Positions 12,386 through 23,303 are shown, numbered from the stretch's first letter. The stretch is 64,000 nucleotides of DNA from Tyto alba (GCF_018691265.1 NW_024881329.1:1116001-1180000); one strand, 5' to 3'. The notes: a model not told the origin generated them from the sequence alone. Program-made: numbers and translations.

Positions 12386-14676
12386 GTGCAGAGAAACAAG
12401 ATTATATTAGGACTTACCTGCAGAACCTTCTTTCGATTTGTTTCCATATGGGAATGAACTTCGTTTTTTTTGTTTTGTTTTGTTTTTTGGATTACCTACA
12501 GATGTAGAACTAAATAACAATCAGATGCCTCAGACCAGCAGAGTAATTCGAGGGGAAACACAGAAGAGATTAATGTTTGGGACTCCCGGATTGCTTCAGT
12601 TTTCAGGGTTACTTTGATCACATTTTTGGGCTGTGCACCTGTCTTGCTAGAAGTTTGAAACTGGACACCACTTTTCATATACAGTATATTGCAAGCTGTA
12701 TACTGTTGCCCTTGTGTTTATTTATCAAAATATGATTGTCTTTAGAAACTTCTGATTTAATACTTGAAATGTTGTATTTTTAGCCTGTTTGATGGTGAGC
12801 GAAGCTTTACTCGCTCTCTCATTTGGGGATTGCAGAAATGAGCTAACCTTTATAAACCGACTTCAGAAACACTGCTCAAGCTGTGGTGTTTATTTACATT
12901 CTGTTGGAAGTATCTTGTTAGTGAGAAGTTCAGTTTTGGGGTGGGAGAGTGTGTTGCACTTCTGTAAATAATGCACTGATGGCTGGTTTTGTGTCTGCCT
13001 TTCAGGAAAAACAAACAGGAAAAAAAAAAAAAAAAACAAAAACAAAACAAAAAGCAAGCCTTGTGAATTTTCAGTAACAAGCTGGAGGGAGAAGGTTGAA
13101 CTGATGTACAAAGCAGAAATGTGACAGAATTCTTTATAAAGTTATTTTGAATGGTTTTAGTCCTATAGCAGGTGTCATTTGTTTGTCTTACAGCTGCCTC
13201 TTGCCCTGGCTGTTCTGTGCAATCCTGCACCCATAGCTCTTGCGTAAGGGATGTTTTCCTATCAGGAAGCAAAGGAGTCCCGCACACGTACTGACATCAC
13301 CTTGCTTTCTTTGAAAGCACTCCTGGTCCACACCTACTGCAGAGCGATTCACCTTTTAACTGATCATGAAATAATCACTTACAAACAAATTCAGCACCTT
13401 TGAACCTGACAAAAACCATTATTCCCCATCTAGCCGCGTTGGGGATAAGACATCTAACAGGGAAGCTGAAGAGAAACCCAGTAAGTCACAACTTAGAAAC
13501 TGGCTTTCCCTTCAACGGGAACTGAATGTACGTGGCCTGTTGGCCCCGATGGCAGCGGCGTGTTACTGAGGGCTTTCCTGACCTCCTGGAGTGAGTCCAC
13601 TTGGGAACTGCCCTCCTCAAGGATAGTCTTGCTGCTTCTCTTCAAAGAGAAAACAATAAGGCTCCCTAGGATGAGTTGTTTTGTTTTGTTATTTTTTATT
13701 TGTTTGGGCTTTTTTCCTGGCAAATGTAGGAAAACTCCCAAACAGCAAGGCCTTTGAGCCCTTGCTGGCATTCCTAACTTTCTGGTGAACTCTGATTTCG
13801 ACTGTAAGATTTTTAGTCTGTATGCTGTAATTTTGGCTGTGGTTCCAAGTAGCTGTTTTGGGGGACTTTATTTTATTTAAACAAGACAAACCCATATACC
13901 AGTACTGTCGGGACTGGCAAAACATTTCGCTCCCATCGTTCACCATCCTACAGCTGTGTTTATGGATGAGCCTGGAGCGTTTTGAAGTTGATCTTCCTTG
14001 GCTCTGCTTCCTATGTGAAAGTGCAGCCTGAACAGAGTCTAGGGGTTTTTGATAACTTGGGGCTTGCTTTGAAGGTTTTGGAACAAAGGCTCACTGAGAC
14101 CGCAAAAGGAGAGCGGGAAGAGGAGCTTTAGATTTAAAGCTACACTTGTAGCTAGAATATATACCTAGCAGATGGGTGTGGGGTTGTAAATACAGACACT
14201 GCTGATACGTTTCTTGACAAAGTTCAGAAATTTTTATGGCACTGCTGGCACAAGAACAGGAGAATGTGATCTAGTTGTGAATTGGACACCTTTGGATGTA
14301 TCGGAGGAGCAATTCTAGAATAACGTGCCTGCGTGAGTGGAAAAAGGTAGGAGGTGTGAAAAACAAACCTTGGCCAAATAATAGAAGCAACTACACTTGA
14401 CAGGAAGAAAACATCAGTCTGTTTTGTTCCTCAGACTGATTCGCTGCTTTAAATTCTTGGTTGGTGTTAGCCTTGAACTAGCAGTAAAGATAACAGCCTG
14501 TTGCCAGATATATTAGGAGTGCATATACTGTAAGGACTCTTAAATTTCAGTTACCTCCGCACCTGCCATTGCCTGGAGGAACAATGAAGCTAAGAACTGT
14601 ACTTTCTGCATGAGCTTTCCCCTGGAGTTACACGAACAAGAGTAATACTGGTTCTTTCATTTGGTCTAACATTAAC

Positions 14677-14682
14677 AATAAA
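14677..14682 (+). terminator. AATAAA, possible distal PHRF1 polyadenylation signal
   Basis: Canonical hexamer 2.4 kb after the PHRF1 stop and just before the CpG-rich block. It would give a long 3' UTR isoform. Confidence 0.3.
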
Positions 14683-14989
14683 TCCAGCTCAGTGTCAGCT
14701 GCCCCTTGGGAGAGGCAATGAGCGACGTGCTTCAAAATGCCTCTTCTGGCATGTTCTAGAAAGCAGCTTTTCTTGTATACTGTTTGCATTCATTTTTTGC
14801 TCTTTTTTTCTCTATCTGGTTGACCCTCTTGGATCAGGTGCTGCCACCTGTTTAAGAGAAGAAATCTTATTTAACGTGTCCTTTCCCTCCTCCGCAACAC
14901 CAGTGGTAACACCAGAAGCTCCTTTAGCAGAGGCAGGGAGGCCGCTGTTTGACTCGGGAGCTACTCTGCCACCACCTTTGTCTCGTAGG

Positions 14990-15260
14990 TGACCTCCAGA
15001 GCTGCTTTCGGGACACGGCCCTGCTGCCTGGCTGCTTGGGAGATGCTCTGGGGACAGATGGAGGAGGAGAGGGTGGGGTTCCCGGGCAGAGCACGGGGAG
15101 GCGGGGAGCGAGGGGAGAGGAGGAAACGAAAGGGGCAGGCGGAGCGACCGGGAGGACCCAGCCGATGCCACAGCCGCTGCCACGCCGCGGGGCCATGGCC
15201 ATGGCCCAGCCCAGAGCCTGTGAGTAGCTGCCCCGGCTCCTCGCTGCTCTGCCCTGGAGC
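14990..15260 (+). promoter_or_regulatory. CpG-rich 5' region of the ROCO gene
   Basis: A sharp local rise in G+C and CpG surrounds the proposed start codon at 15195, with GGCGGGG-like GC boxes. There is no clear TATA box. It is a probable CpG-island promoter and 5' UTR, inferred from composition and position only. Confidence 0.5.
15195..15219 (+). CDS. ROCO gene exon 1 (start)
   Basis: 25 coding bases, ATG in a GCCATGG context, encoding MAMAQPRA plus one base. The GTGAGT donor at 15220 is strong. The leftover T joins GT at 16225 to make Cys. A second in-frame ATG is two codons later. The 1.0-kb intron that follows has no feature. Confidence 0.65.
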
Positions 15261-18200
15261 CGTGGCGGGAGCCCCTGGGGCTTGGCCAGTGGTGCTGGAG
15301 GAGAGACCGGGCGTTTGGGAGAGGGTGAAAGCTTGCTATCCTGCTGGGCTCGTCGCGTGCCCCAGGTTTAGGTGGTGATGCTGCGAACGGATGACGAGTC
15401 GGCCCTGAGCAGGATGCTTTGCGCAAGGGGATGCTATGCTCAGCGTCAGCTGGTGAGGAAGTGAAACGAGGGAGAGGAAAGCAAAGCTGGACCTGTTTTG
15501 TTCTAGTGCCGTCTGATCCCCATCCCACACCTTCCCGGCAGACCTCTCTGCTCTAAACACCCTCTTCTTGGGGATGTTGTCGACCATCACCAAGTCCCTT
15601 CTCGTGCGCCCTGTCCCACAGGGGAGCGCGCCGGCCCTGCGGTGCTCTCCCAGGGCTGGGAGCATCTCTGCGGGGAATTGCAGCGTGCGTCTGGAGCAGG
15701 GGAAGGATGTGAGAGAGGAAGTGTCTGAACTCCCCAGCCCCGGCCTCAACGCCTCTCCCTGGCCGCTCTCGAGTGCTGAGGGTGGGCTGGGTGAGTTATC
15801 TGGGGAGCAGCTCTCCTCCCGGCGCCGGCTCTGCCCTGCCAGCCCACTGCTGGGCTTAGAAACCTGATGGTTTCGGGGTAGATGCCTCTGTGGCTCGAGC
15901 TCTCGCAGTGCTTTAATGAGGGCAAATCTGTTCACGTGGCACGTGGGCTACAGGCCAACGTTTGGCGAGCACCGTTTCTTCCTGCGCCTCCAGGCCCAGC
16001 CGAGATCCTTTTGCCTCAGCTTTGGTTCCTCTCTTGAAAGGACACAGGCGCTGCTCAAGCAGCAGCTGTGGTCACACGGTTCCACAAGCTCCTGGGTTTT
16101 GCTTTTGCTTTGCCTTGCTGGCCAAAACGATCCCAGAGTCGCGCAGAGCTCAAGGGGAAAGAACAGCCTGCAAACCGGAGGGTGAAGGTTTCTCTTAACC
16201 GCCTTCCCTGTCCCATGTGTCCAGGTCGGGAGCGGGAGGAGGGTTTGTGTGAAGTGACTCTCTCTACCCAGCGGCTGCGTGTGCTGCCCCCGGCAGTCCT
16301 GAGCAACCCCGCGCTGGAGAGCCTTGACCTCGACAGGAACAAGCTCAGGAGCATCACTGGCATTTCTAAGCTTCGCAACCTGAAGAAGCTGATAGTGTCC
16401 AAGAACGAGATTGTGGACTTTCCCAATGAAATCCGGAGCCTGGTCTGTTTAGAGAAGCTTGAGCTGAATCAGAACCAAATCCGGGTGATCCCAGAGGGGG
16501 TTTTCTCCCATCTCCCCAGGCTTAAACACTTGCGGCTGAACAACAACCGTCTTGGTGCCCTCCCCAGGGACCTGGCAGCTTGTCAAGGCAGCCTCCAGTA
16601 CCTCAACATCTCCAACAACCTGTTCCGGACCTTCCCCCAGCCTGTCCTGCAGCTGGCACGCTTACAGGAGCTCCATGTGCAGAATAATGCCCTTCGCCAG
16701 CTCCCCAAGGAGCTCTTCCAGAGCCAGTCCCTGAAAATGTTCAAAGCCAATGGAAACCCCCTCCGGGAGCCGCCCAGTGAAGTGTGTGCTGGTGGCATCC
16801 AGCAGATCCAGAATTACTTCAACCAGCTTCAACACAGTTCAGGGCAGGAGGATAAGAGGGTCAAGACCATGTTCCTGGGGGCCTCGCTGGCAGGGAAGTC
16901 CACCATCTGCAAAAGCCTGAAGCAAGGGCAAACCAAACTGGTGCCCAAGGAAGAGCGAACGGTTGGGATAGAGATCAGTGAGTTCCGGATCGAGGACTTC
17001 ACGTTTCTCTTCTGGGATTTCGCTGGCCAGCTGGAGTACTACATGACTCACCATGTCTTCATCACCCCACAGGCGCTTGTCATCCTTGTCATCAATCTCC
17101 ACATGTAAGTGCTGAGCTGGTTTGGATTCAAAGTGGAGTGGGAGAAGAAAAAAAAAAAAAAAAAAAAAAAGGGGGTTGAGGAAGCTTTCCTTGCACAGGT
17201 TCACACCATTTCCATTGGACCTCAATGCCTGGTCTTTTCACTTCACCTCACCGCTGGAGTAGCTAGTTCTCCCTCTCCTTTTTGCAGAGCACTTTTAATT
17301 AAGCCACTAGATCTGTCATCACCTTACTGAGGTTCTCTGTTATGAGGCGTTAGAGGAGCAGTAACTCCTCATTGATCCCCATCTAAACGTCTTTGCTTTC
17401 TGCCTAGGAAGTACCCCTACGAGTCTCCCTGTATCTTGTGGTGTTCCCCGAACGTGGAGGGAACATCGGGCTTGGGCTTTGTGGTACAGAGGGATGCTCC
17501 CATCCAACACCAGGGACACACTCCGCTACACCCAATAGCTTAAACTGGCTTAGCTTAAGGATGGGAAACTTAAGGACAAGCTTGGATACAGCCCATGAAG
17601 TCTTAGGAGAGCTGAGCTCCTCTCCAGTAAGCCCTTGGGACAGCACAGGGTGCATGGTCAGGCCTGTGCCGGTGGAATTTGACTGGAGATCTTTGAGGCT
17701 TAGACGTCAATTTGGGATTTCCTTTCTCTCCCTCCCCAGGTACCAAGCTAACGACAAGACTTTCAAGGAGCTCGTTGGTTTCTGGATCAACAACTTGTTC
17801 ATGCGAGTCCCGAACTCGGTGGTGCTCCCCGTGGGAACCCATGTGGACTGCTGCCAGGAGGAGGAGGTGGAGGAGAAGAGGCATGACATCATGGCCAAGA
17901 TCGAGGCCATGCTGGTGGAGAGAAAGAGCAACCTCACTCACTTCATCGAAAACCTGGAGGGCATCGAGGAGCCCGAGTTTTACGTGGACCAGTGGGAGAG
18001 GCTGAAGGAGATGGAGAGCTGCACATTAACCGTAGGGCTGAGATTTTCGTGGTTTCTTGCTGCCTGTGGTCACCCTGCTGTCTCTGGCAGCCCGGCAGGC
18101 TACTGGTGACAGTTAACGGGTGCTAATGGATCAGGCTGCTACTGCAGCCACTCCCCGGGGCTGGGGTGGACATGGTAACCCCTGGCTGCGACCTGCTGGG

Positions 18201-21200
18201 TCCTTGTCCCTGCTCGGTGATGGGCATCTCCTCCTGTGGCTTGTAGCAAGTGCCTGGGGAGGAGTGTGAGGGAGCATTTACCATCCCCAGGCGCTTTTCC
18301 AGGAACTGCTGCGGAACAAAAGTGTGAGGGAAGTGCCCTCCGAAGCTGAGCCAGCGGTGTGTCCCATCCTTGGCAATAGGTCCCTCCTTTACCTTGCACG
18401 GTTCTCTGGATGTCCTTTTGGCAGGTGTATGCTTTCTCTCTTCCAGATCTTAAACTTAGTTGCTGTCAACTGCACGGATGACCGCGACATCAAAAAACTC
18501 GAGGCCACGATTCTGGAGCACGTAAAGAATGAGGAGCTTTTCCCCGAGGTTGTTCGAGTGCTGCCGCCCGTCTACAGGCAGGTGGAAGCTGCCATCGTAG
18601 ATATCGCACAGAGCGAGGAGATGGCAGACCACGGTGAGTAGTCCCCCCAGCCCTTGGACCCCCCCCCACACCACACCACCCCCCCCCTCCCGGGGGGGAC
18701 CTGCCGTCCTCGCAGCTGGGACGGGCTCGCCGGTGCTTTCGGCACCTTCTGGCCCCGCTGAGGTGGTGGCAGGGTCGCTGCTGAAGGCCTTGCAGTGTTA
18801 CTGCTGGAGCATTAATCGCCACCACTCAGCTCTGTCGGTGTGAGCGTCTGCCCCCAAGGCAAGCGCTGAGGGAAAAGCGCAGAAAGCCCGAGCGTGTCTT
18901 CGCCAGGAGGCTCTGCCAACACCTACCACCCGCTGGCTGGAGGCGCCCTGACCTGGCCGCTTTGTCCAGTTCGGTTCTTTCCAGCAAATGTTTTTCTTTC
19001 CCCCCCTTTGCCCTGTACAAGCAATCTTTGCGGGAAGGAGCTCCGCAGCTTTCATGCTTCTGCCTGGTTTCCAAACCCACGTCCTGCTAACTTTATTTAA
19101 TGGCCCCTACCCCTCCCTAGCCCCGTCCCCGTGTCCCCTGTGACGAGCAGGCAGCCCCGGCTCCTCACTTACATACCTAAAGCAGGTATGAGCACCACCA
19201 GCGCCCGGTGTCACCTCTGGCTCCCCTGGCCACTGTAGGGTTAGAGGACGAGGAGCAAGTGCTTTTCTTTTGTGGCGATAAACCAGGTTTTGTTACCTGT
19301 CCTGCTGCGTGACTAAGCGACAATCGGGTTTAACTGTCAAGCTGAGGTTTTCTGGCTGGAAACAAAGGAGCTCTTTCAAACAACGAAAAAAAACCCCCAG
19401 TATTAGCCCCATTTTTCAGCTGCTCGGTTGAGGCGCTGACAGGCTGTTGGCACCGCTGAGGCAAGGTAAGACTGCGGGAGCTGCAGGGTGGCAGTGGGGC
19501 CACTGAGGATGGGCAAAGCATTTTGGGCCACAGCCACCTATCGTCGCTACCCCAGGGAGGGCAGTGGGTGACACTGGGTGCTGCTGGTGTTTGTGGGCTC
19601 TCTAAAGCACCCGCCTTGGAATGCTGGTGTCCGGGAGATACGTGCCGAGCTCCCACATCTCCCTCTAGGCATGATGGACCTCCAGTACCTGCTCTGCAAA
19701 CTCTCCGAGTGCGAACACCTGGCCAACCTGGGCAAAGAGCTTCTCCAGGACATCTTGCGGTATCTCCACCGCATCGGGCTTGTCGTGTGGTATGAGGAAA
19801 TCAAGCACCTGGAAAGCACTGTTTTTCTCCAGCCCACCTTCCTAATAACTATGTTCAAGGTGAGTGTGGGGGTCGGGACCGTCTCCTCTGCAGGGCCCAC
19901 GCTCTGCAGCTTTGCTGGGCTCCTCTCACTGCCGCCTCTTCTCCCAGCTCCTTGTGAGGTACCGCTTGGCCCAGCAGCTCGAGAGCATCTCTGTGGAGAC
20001 GCTGATCGGGGAACACGCCACCATCAGAGACAGGTCCAACTGGGTGCAGACCTTCAAGTCAAAGGCAATGCTGTGCCACCAGGCCGTGCGTGCCCTGGTG
20101 AAGCACCAGCTCTGTTCAGAAGGGATGCGGGACATCTTTGAGGAAATCATGGGACACAGGCCCCACCGAGGGAGAGGGAAGCTCTTCAGCCTCCTGGAGC
20201 ACTTTGAGCTCTGTCTGGAGGTGAGACACACCGAAGCACTCAACCCCCAGGCCAGTGAGTTTGTGCCTGGGAAGCCGTGGGAGACAACGCGGGGCCAAGG
20301 CGAGACCTGGTACTTGTTCCCAACCTATCTGAACCAGACCGAAGAGGTCTCCGAGGTGTGGGGAGGGGATCACCCTGAGGACCTCCACATCCGTGCCTAC
20401 TTCTCACCCGAAATACCTGAGGGTTTCTTCCAGAGGTAAGCGGTGGCTTCCAGCCCTCGATGAGGTTGCGCGGTTCAGGATTTGCTCGGCGTAGCACCAG
20501 TGTGACCGTCAGCAAGCTCTCAGCTGTTGAGTCTGCATCGGCTGAGGCATGAAGCCAGGACTTGGGAGAGCAGGGTGGCTTCTCTGCTCTGCCACCGACT
20601 CGGGGGCCCTGGGTGAACCACTTCAACGCTCGCCGCCTGGATGTGAGCAAGGACCACACGTGGTTCAGCTTTTATCCGGGGTGGGTTTTGGCTAGTCTGT
20701 GCCCATCCAGGCAGTCAGAGGTCTCCCAGTCCCCCCACCCCGAGGATGGTCCAGTTTCTCAGAGCGCTGGGACTGTTCCAGTTTCTAAAAGGTCTCCTGT
20801 CCTTGTGGGGTTACTGACTTGTGGCCAGAGTTTTATCCGATGGACAACTCTGGAAGCAGCTCTTGGCTTAAGAGGCTGCTCCTGCTGCTTGAGCTTTCGG
20901 TAGGGCAGGGTCCTCACCGGGTGTCTGTCCCTGTTTCTACTGAAATTAGGTTCATATTTTTCAAGTCCTCCTGGTGCCATGCCTTCTCCCGGTGCTAGAG
21001 ATAAGCAGGGTGGAGGGTGGTGAAAGCTGTGGGCCATCTCCTTGCAGGTTCCTGGTGAAAGCTTGCTCCTTCTACTCCGCGCACTGGGTGGCCAAGGCAA
21101 CCTGCCTGCTCATAAGCAATGGCAAACCTCTGCTGATAAAAGAGAATAACCAGAGGGCCTACAGCTACCTGGAGCTTCGGTGCAGAAAGCCGGCAGGAAG

Positions 21201-22898
21201 GACAGGTAAGGATCCCTGGTCCTTATTTCATGTCTCCCAACCACATGTCTTCTTCATAGCTCTCCCCTGCCACCTCCACCCCTCTGGGCAGAGTGTCCCA
21301 GGAGCCTCTGCCACATGTCCTAGTCTGGCCAGGGTCTACCAGCAGTTCAATCAAAGATTTCCCCTTTCTCCATGCAACCTGGTCAGGAGTCCTCTCAAGG
21401 TATTACATGAAAGTGGAAAGTCAAGTTTTCAGTCTTCTCATGGCGCAAATCCTTCCCCATAAGGTCCCAGCAGAGTCCAGTCTCAGACTGGGTCTCCAAG
21501 TGATAAGCAGAAGGGCCATCCGAGTTGGGGAGCTCTCCCAACATATCTTTAAATGCCCTTTGGAGGCTGATGGGCCTTGGTTAACTTGAGAAACGGAGCC
21601 GGTCCGACCGTTCTGGCTGTGGTCTGGCGGGCTGGCAGCGCCGCGTGCGCCACCACAGCCTCTCCTGGACCGCTGCCCTTGGGTGGCCGTGAGTAAGCCA
21701 GGCATTCTCCTTTTGCCTGGAAGGTTTCCAGTTCGCCTGGGACTTCCTCATGGCGGTTGTGTTCATCGTCCAGAAGCTCGCCGAGAAGTGGCCGGGGCTG
21801 CACGTGTGCGTGAAGACCCCCTGCCGAACAGCCGGCTGTCCCGCGGAGCTCATCTGGCCAGACATGGACGGCACAAACACGGCGTACGTACACCCTGCGC
21901 CCCTCCGAGCCAGTGGCTGCAGCCGGGGGGGCGCTCCCGAAAGGCTGGTGGAGCCGGTCGGCTTCTAAAAGCCAGGTGAAATTCGTTGGGAATCTCCCCA
22001 GGCGCTACATTGCCCATCTCCTGACCGCAGCAGCCCGGGTCCCGCGCAGTGTTAGCGTTCACCTGGGTGGGAAATTCGGGCACGGAAAGGTAGGTGAAAA
22101 AGTTGAGACTTGTGGGGCTCTGGCACATCGTGTCCACTCTGGCCAGGTGCCCACATGGCTCCTGTTTCGTGAAGAGCTGAAGGTGCTCGGGCACCTGGGA
22201 GAGCAGCAGCCGTCCCAGCGATGGCAGGAGCTCGGGTCAGGGTAGAAAGAAGGAGCCTTTTCCATCGCCTTGGCGTCGTCTTCCATGGGAAGTGCCAAGG
22301 GCAGCTCCCGCTCCTCCTTCTTAGGGCTTTTTCCTCCACAGGACGAAGGAGGACGTTAAAACCTGTGGGACGTGCGGGCACCGCTTTGGTGCAGAGCTGC
22401 TCCTGCCCAAAGGTGAGCCCGACAGTCTCGGGTTTGCGCCGCAACAGCACTCAGGAGGGAGGAGGGCCGAGGGTTTCGAGGTGCTGATGGTGTCCCCCCC
22501 CCACCCCCCCCAGTGCCCAGGCAGCTGGAGGAGCCCCCAGCACAGCCCCCTGCTCACTATTACGTGACAAGCTACGGGACCACCACCTTCGGGCACAGCA
22601 CCATCCATGTCAACCGGCAGGTAAGGAGGCTGTCACCTCCCCCGGGCCAGGGTCCAGCGCCGGGGGCCAGGCTCTTCTCCCCTCACTCCTGAAATGGGGG
22701 GGGGGGGGGGGGGTGGGGTGGTGGTGGTGGTGGTGGTGCAGCTGCTCCCAGCCCAGGGAGGGGACACCCCACCTCCGGGCAGCACTCCGGTTACCACGCT
22801 GCTCTCCGAGAGGCCACCACTGCGCCGCAGAGCTCGGCTCCGCGCGCTCCGTGTTGTAGCTACTGCCTTATTTTTCCCAGAACATCTCAAGTGAGTAA
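15195..22898 (+). CDS. ROCO-family LRR-Roc-COR protein, MFHAS1-like (12 coding exons)
   Basis: Predicted 865 aa. Exons: 15195-15219, 16225-17104, 17740-18031, 18303-18323 (candidate microexon), 18447-18633, 19669-19859, 19948-20435, 21048-21205, 21724-21883, 22342-22412, 22514-22620, 22881-22898. All junctions are in phase. Domains: leucine-rich repeats (residues about 20-200), then a Roc GTPase with P-loop GASLAGKST (227-235), G3 motif DFAGQ (273-277) and a Roc-type THVD (335-338) in place of NKxD, then a COR-like helical region, and a C-terminal Cys/His cluster (C776, C781, C786, C809, C812, H814). No kinase domain is present. The family binds GTP; MFHAS1 itself modulates TLR/NF-kappaB signalling. 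As I recall, human MFHAS1 is coded almost wholly by one exon, so this 12-exon gene is probably a separate paralog. Orthology is unresolved, so no symbol is given. Start: ATG at 15195 has a strong Kozak context, and its exon matches phase with exon 2. Confidence 0.85.
16225..17104 (+). CDS. ROCO gene exon 2, LRRs and start of Roc
   Basis: 880 bp. It encodes seven or so leucine-rich repeats with LxxLxLxxNxL spacing (for example LKHLRLNNNRLGALP), then the Roc P-loop at 16878-16904 and the DFAGQ switch at 17016-17030. The reading frame is also open upstream to an ATG at 16068, but that stretch crosses the splice acceptor and does not resemble the family. Confidence 0.92.
17148..17170 (+). repeat. 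A23 homopolymer in ROCO intron 2
   Basis: An uninterrupted run of 23 A just after the exon 2 donor. Intron 17105-17739 has no other feature. Confidence 0.9.
17740..18031 (+). CDS. ROCO gene exon 3, C-terminal half of Roc
   Basis: It begins with the G that completes a Met codon, then 97 codons. It carries the G4-like THVD motif (17837-17848) after 'NSVVLPVG' and an acidic helical region. It ends in phase 0 at a weaker GTAGGG donor. Confidence 0.88.
18303..18323 (+). CDS. Candidate 21-nt microexon (ELLRNKS) of the ROCO gene
   Basis: A CTTTTCCAG acceptor and a GTGAGG donor frame exactly seven codons in phase 0. The insert lengthens the helix between exon 3 and the beta-strand ILNLVAVNC of exon 5. 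Skipping it also keeps the frame, so it may be constitutive, alternative or absent. Confidence 0.5.
18447..18633 (+). CDS. ROCO gene exon 5, end of Roc and start of COR
   Basis: Encodes 'ILNLVAVNCTDDRDIKKLE', the last Roc strand and helix, then 'LPPVYRQVEAAIVDIA', typical of the Roc-COR linker. It ends with the G of a Gly codon completed at 19669. The 1.0-kb intron after it starts with C-rich low-complexity DNA. Confidence 0.9.
19669..19859 (+). CDS. ROCO gene exon 6, COR domain
   Basis: 63 full codons. It includes 'LRYLHRIGLVVWYEEIKHLE' and 'FLQPTFLITMFK', the winged-helix-like core of COR (leaf-shaped strand after 'G-x-V-V/I-x-Y'). Phase 0 at the end, GTGAGT donor. Confidence 0.92.
19948..20435 (+). 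CDS. ROCO gene exon 7, COR and post-COR region
   Basis: 162 codons. It begins 'LLVRYRLAQQLESISVETLI'. The second half is the post-COR segment with 'WYLFPTYLNQ' and 'RAYFSPEIPEGFFQR', matching the pattern 'PTxLx...FxxxIPxGFFxR' of ROCO COR-B regions. It ends with AG of a split Arg codon. Confidence 0.92.
21048..21205 (+). CDS. ROCO gene exon 8
   Basis: Continues from the split Arg with 'FLVKACSFYSAHWVAKATCL', a beta-rich segment after COR-B. It ends with the G of a Gly codon completed at 21724. Flanking introns of about 0.6 and 0.5 kb show nothing else. Confidence 0.88.
21724..21883 (+). CDS. ROCO gene exon 9, first part of Cys cluster
   Basis: Encodes 'FQFAWDFLMAVVFIVQKLAE' and the first three cysteines of a C-terminal cluster (C-x4-C-x4-C). 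The donor is taken as GTACGT at 21884 because it is in phase with the next exon; a second GTAC four bases later would break the frame. Confidence 0.8.
22342..22412 (+). CDS. ROCO gene exon 10, second part of Cys cluster
   Basis: Encodes 'TKEDVKTCGTCGHRFGAELL', with a C-x2-C-x-H knuckle that could pair with the exon 9 cysteines to bind a metal (inference). Phases match on both sides. Confidence 0.82.
22514..22620 (+). CDS. ROCO gene exon 11
   Basis: Encodes 'PPAHYYVTSYGTTTFGHSTI' and ends 'VNRQ' in phase 0. The acceptor follows a pure C tract. The next intron carries a G18 run and a GGT repeat. Confidence 0.85.
22696..22738 (+). repeat. G18 run followed by (GGT)n
   Basis: Eighteen consecutive G followed by roughly eight GGT-type units in the last ROCO intron. 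It has strong G-quadruplex potential and is a likely sequencing and assembly trouble spot. Confidence 0.9.
22881..22898 (+). CDS. ROCO gene last coding exon (NISSE, stop)
   Basis: The acceptor TTTTTCCCAG leads to five codons and TAA, in phase with exon 11. A GTGAGT-like donor overlaps the last codons, so a further spliced exon cannot be excluded, but AATAAA follows at 23033. Confidence 0.7.
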   Translation, partial: NISSE

Positions 22899-23032
22899 CT
22901 CTGGGCCAGCGGGGAGGCGCTCGCCACTTGAAGAAAGAAGAATTATTTTTGTTTAGCTAAAGCCCTGATGTCTTCGGCACGCTTTGCTTGCAAGTCATGT
23001 TTGCAGCCTTAGCGCCTAGAACTAAATGCATC

Positions 23033-23038
23033 AATAAA
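23033..23038 (+). terminator. AATAAA polyadenylation signal of the ROCO gene
   Basis: Canonical hexamer about 135 bp after the TAA at 22896. A second AATAAA is at 23298-23303. Confidence 0.6.
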
Positions 23039-23297
23039 TGCTGTCCCTTCGCTTGTGGGTGGTCACCTCATGTTCACAGCTGTAAGGGGGGGGGGGGGAA
23101 GGTGCTGATAAACGCGCCCGTATGAGCCTGCTGCCAGCGAGGGCTTCGCTGGGACAAGGCTGGCCAGGGCCCCCCATGGTTCTGGGAGTGGGGGGGGAAA
23201 GGTCTCGGACTGAGGGTGGGGGCAGACGTCCAGGCAACATCAGCAAGCAGGAAGCGCCTTTCTATATGCGTATATTTAAACTTAGAAAACTTAAGAA

Positions 23298-23303
23298 AAT
23301 AAA
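23298..23303 (+). terminator. Second AATAAA, distal signal of the ROCO gene
   Basis: Canonical hexamer about 245 bp before the IRF7 stop codon on the other strand. If used, the two converging transcripts come very close or overlap. Confidence 0.4.

Larger units (their letters stand above)
12284..15194 (+). other. PHRF1 3' UTR and intergenic DNA before the ROCO gene
   Basis: There is no coding exon here. The first part is PHRF1 3' UTR; how far it runs is unclear because AATAAA hexamers occur at 12380 and again at 14677. An A-rich stretch is at about 13019-13060. GC content rises steeply after about 14990. Confidence 0.7.

Noticed and set aside
14812..15935. 199-aa and 238-aa minus-strand frames in the CpG-rich block
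   Set aside because: Long frames are expected in GC-rich DNA. No domain, no matching exons.
16068..16224. Alternative ROCO start at 16068 in frame with exon 2
   Set aside because: It would read through the intron 1 acceptor, and the added residues do not resemble the family. The exon at 15195 matches phase and has better context.
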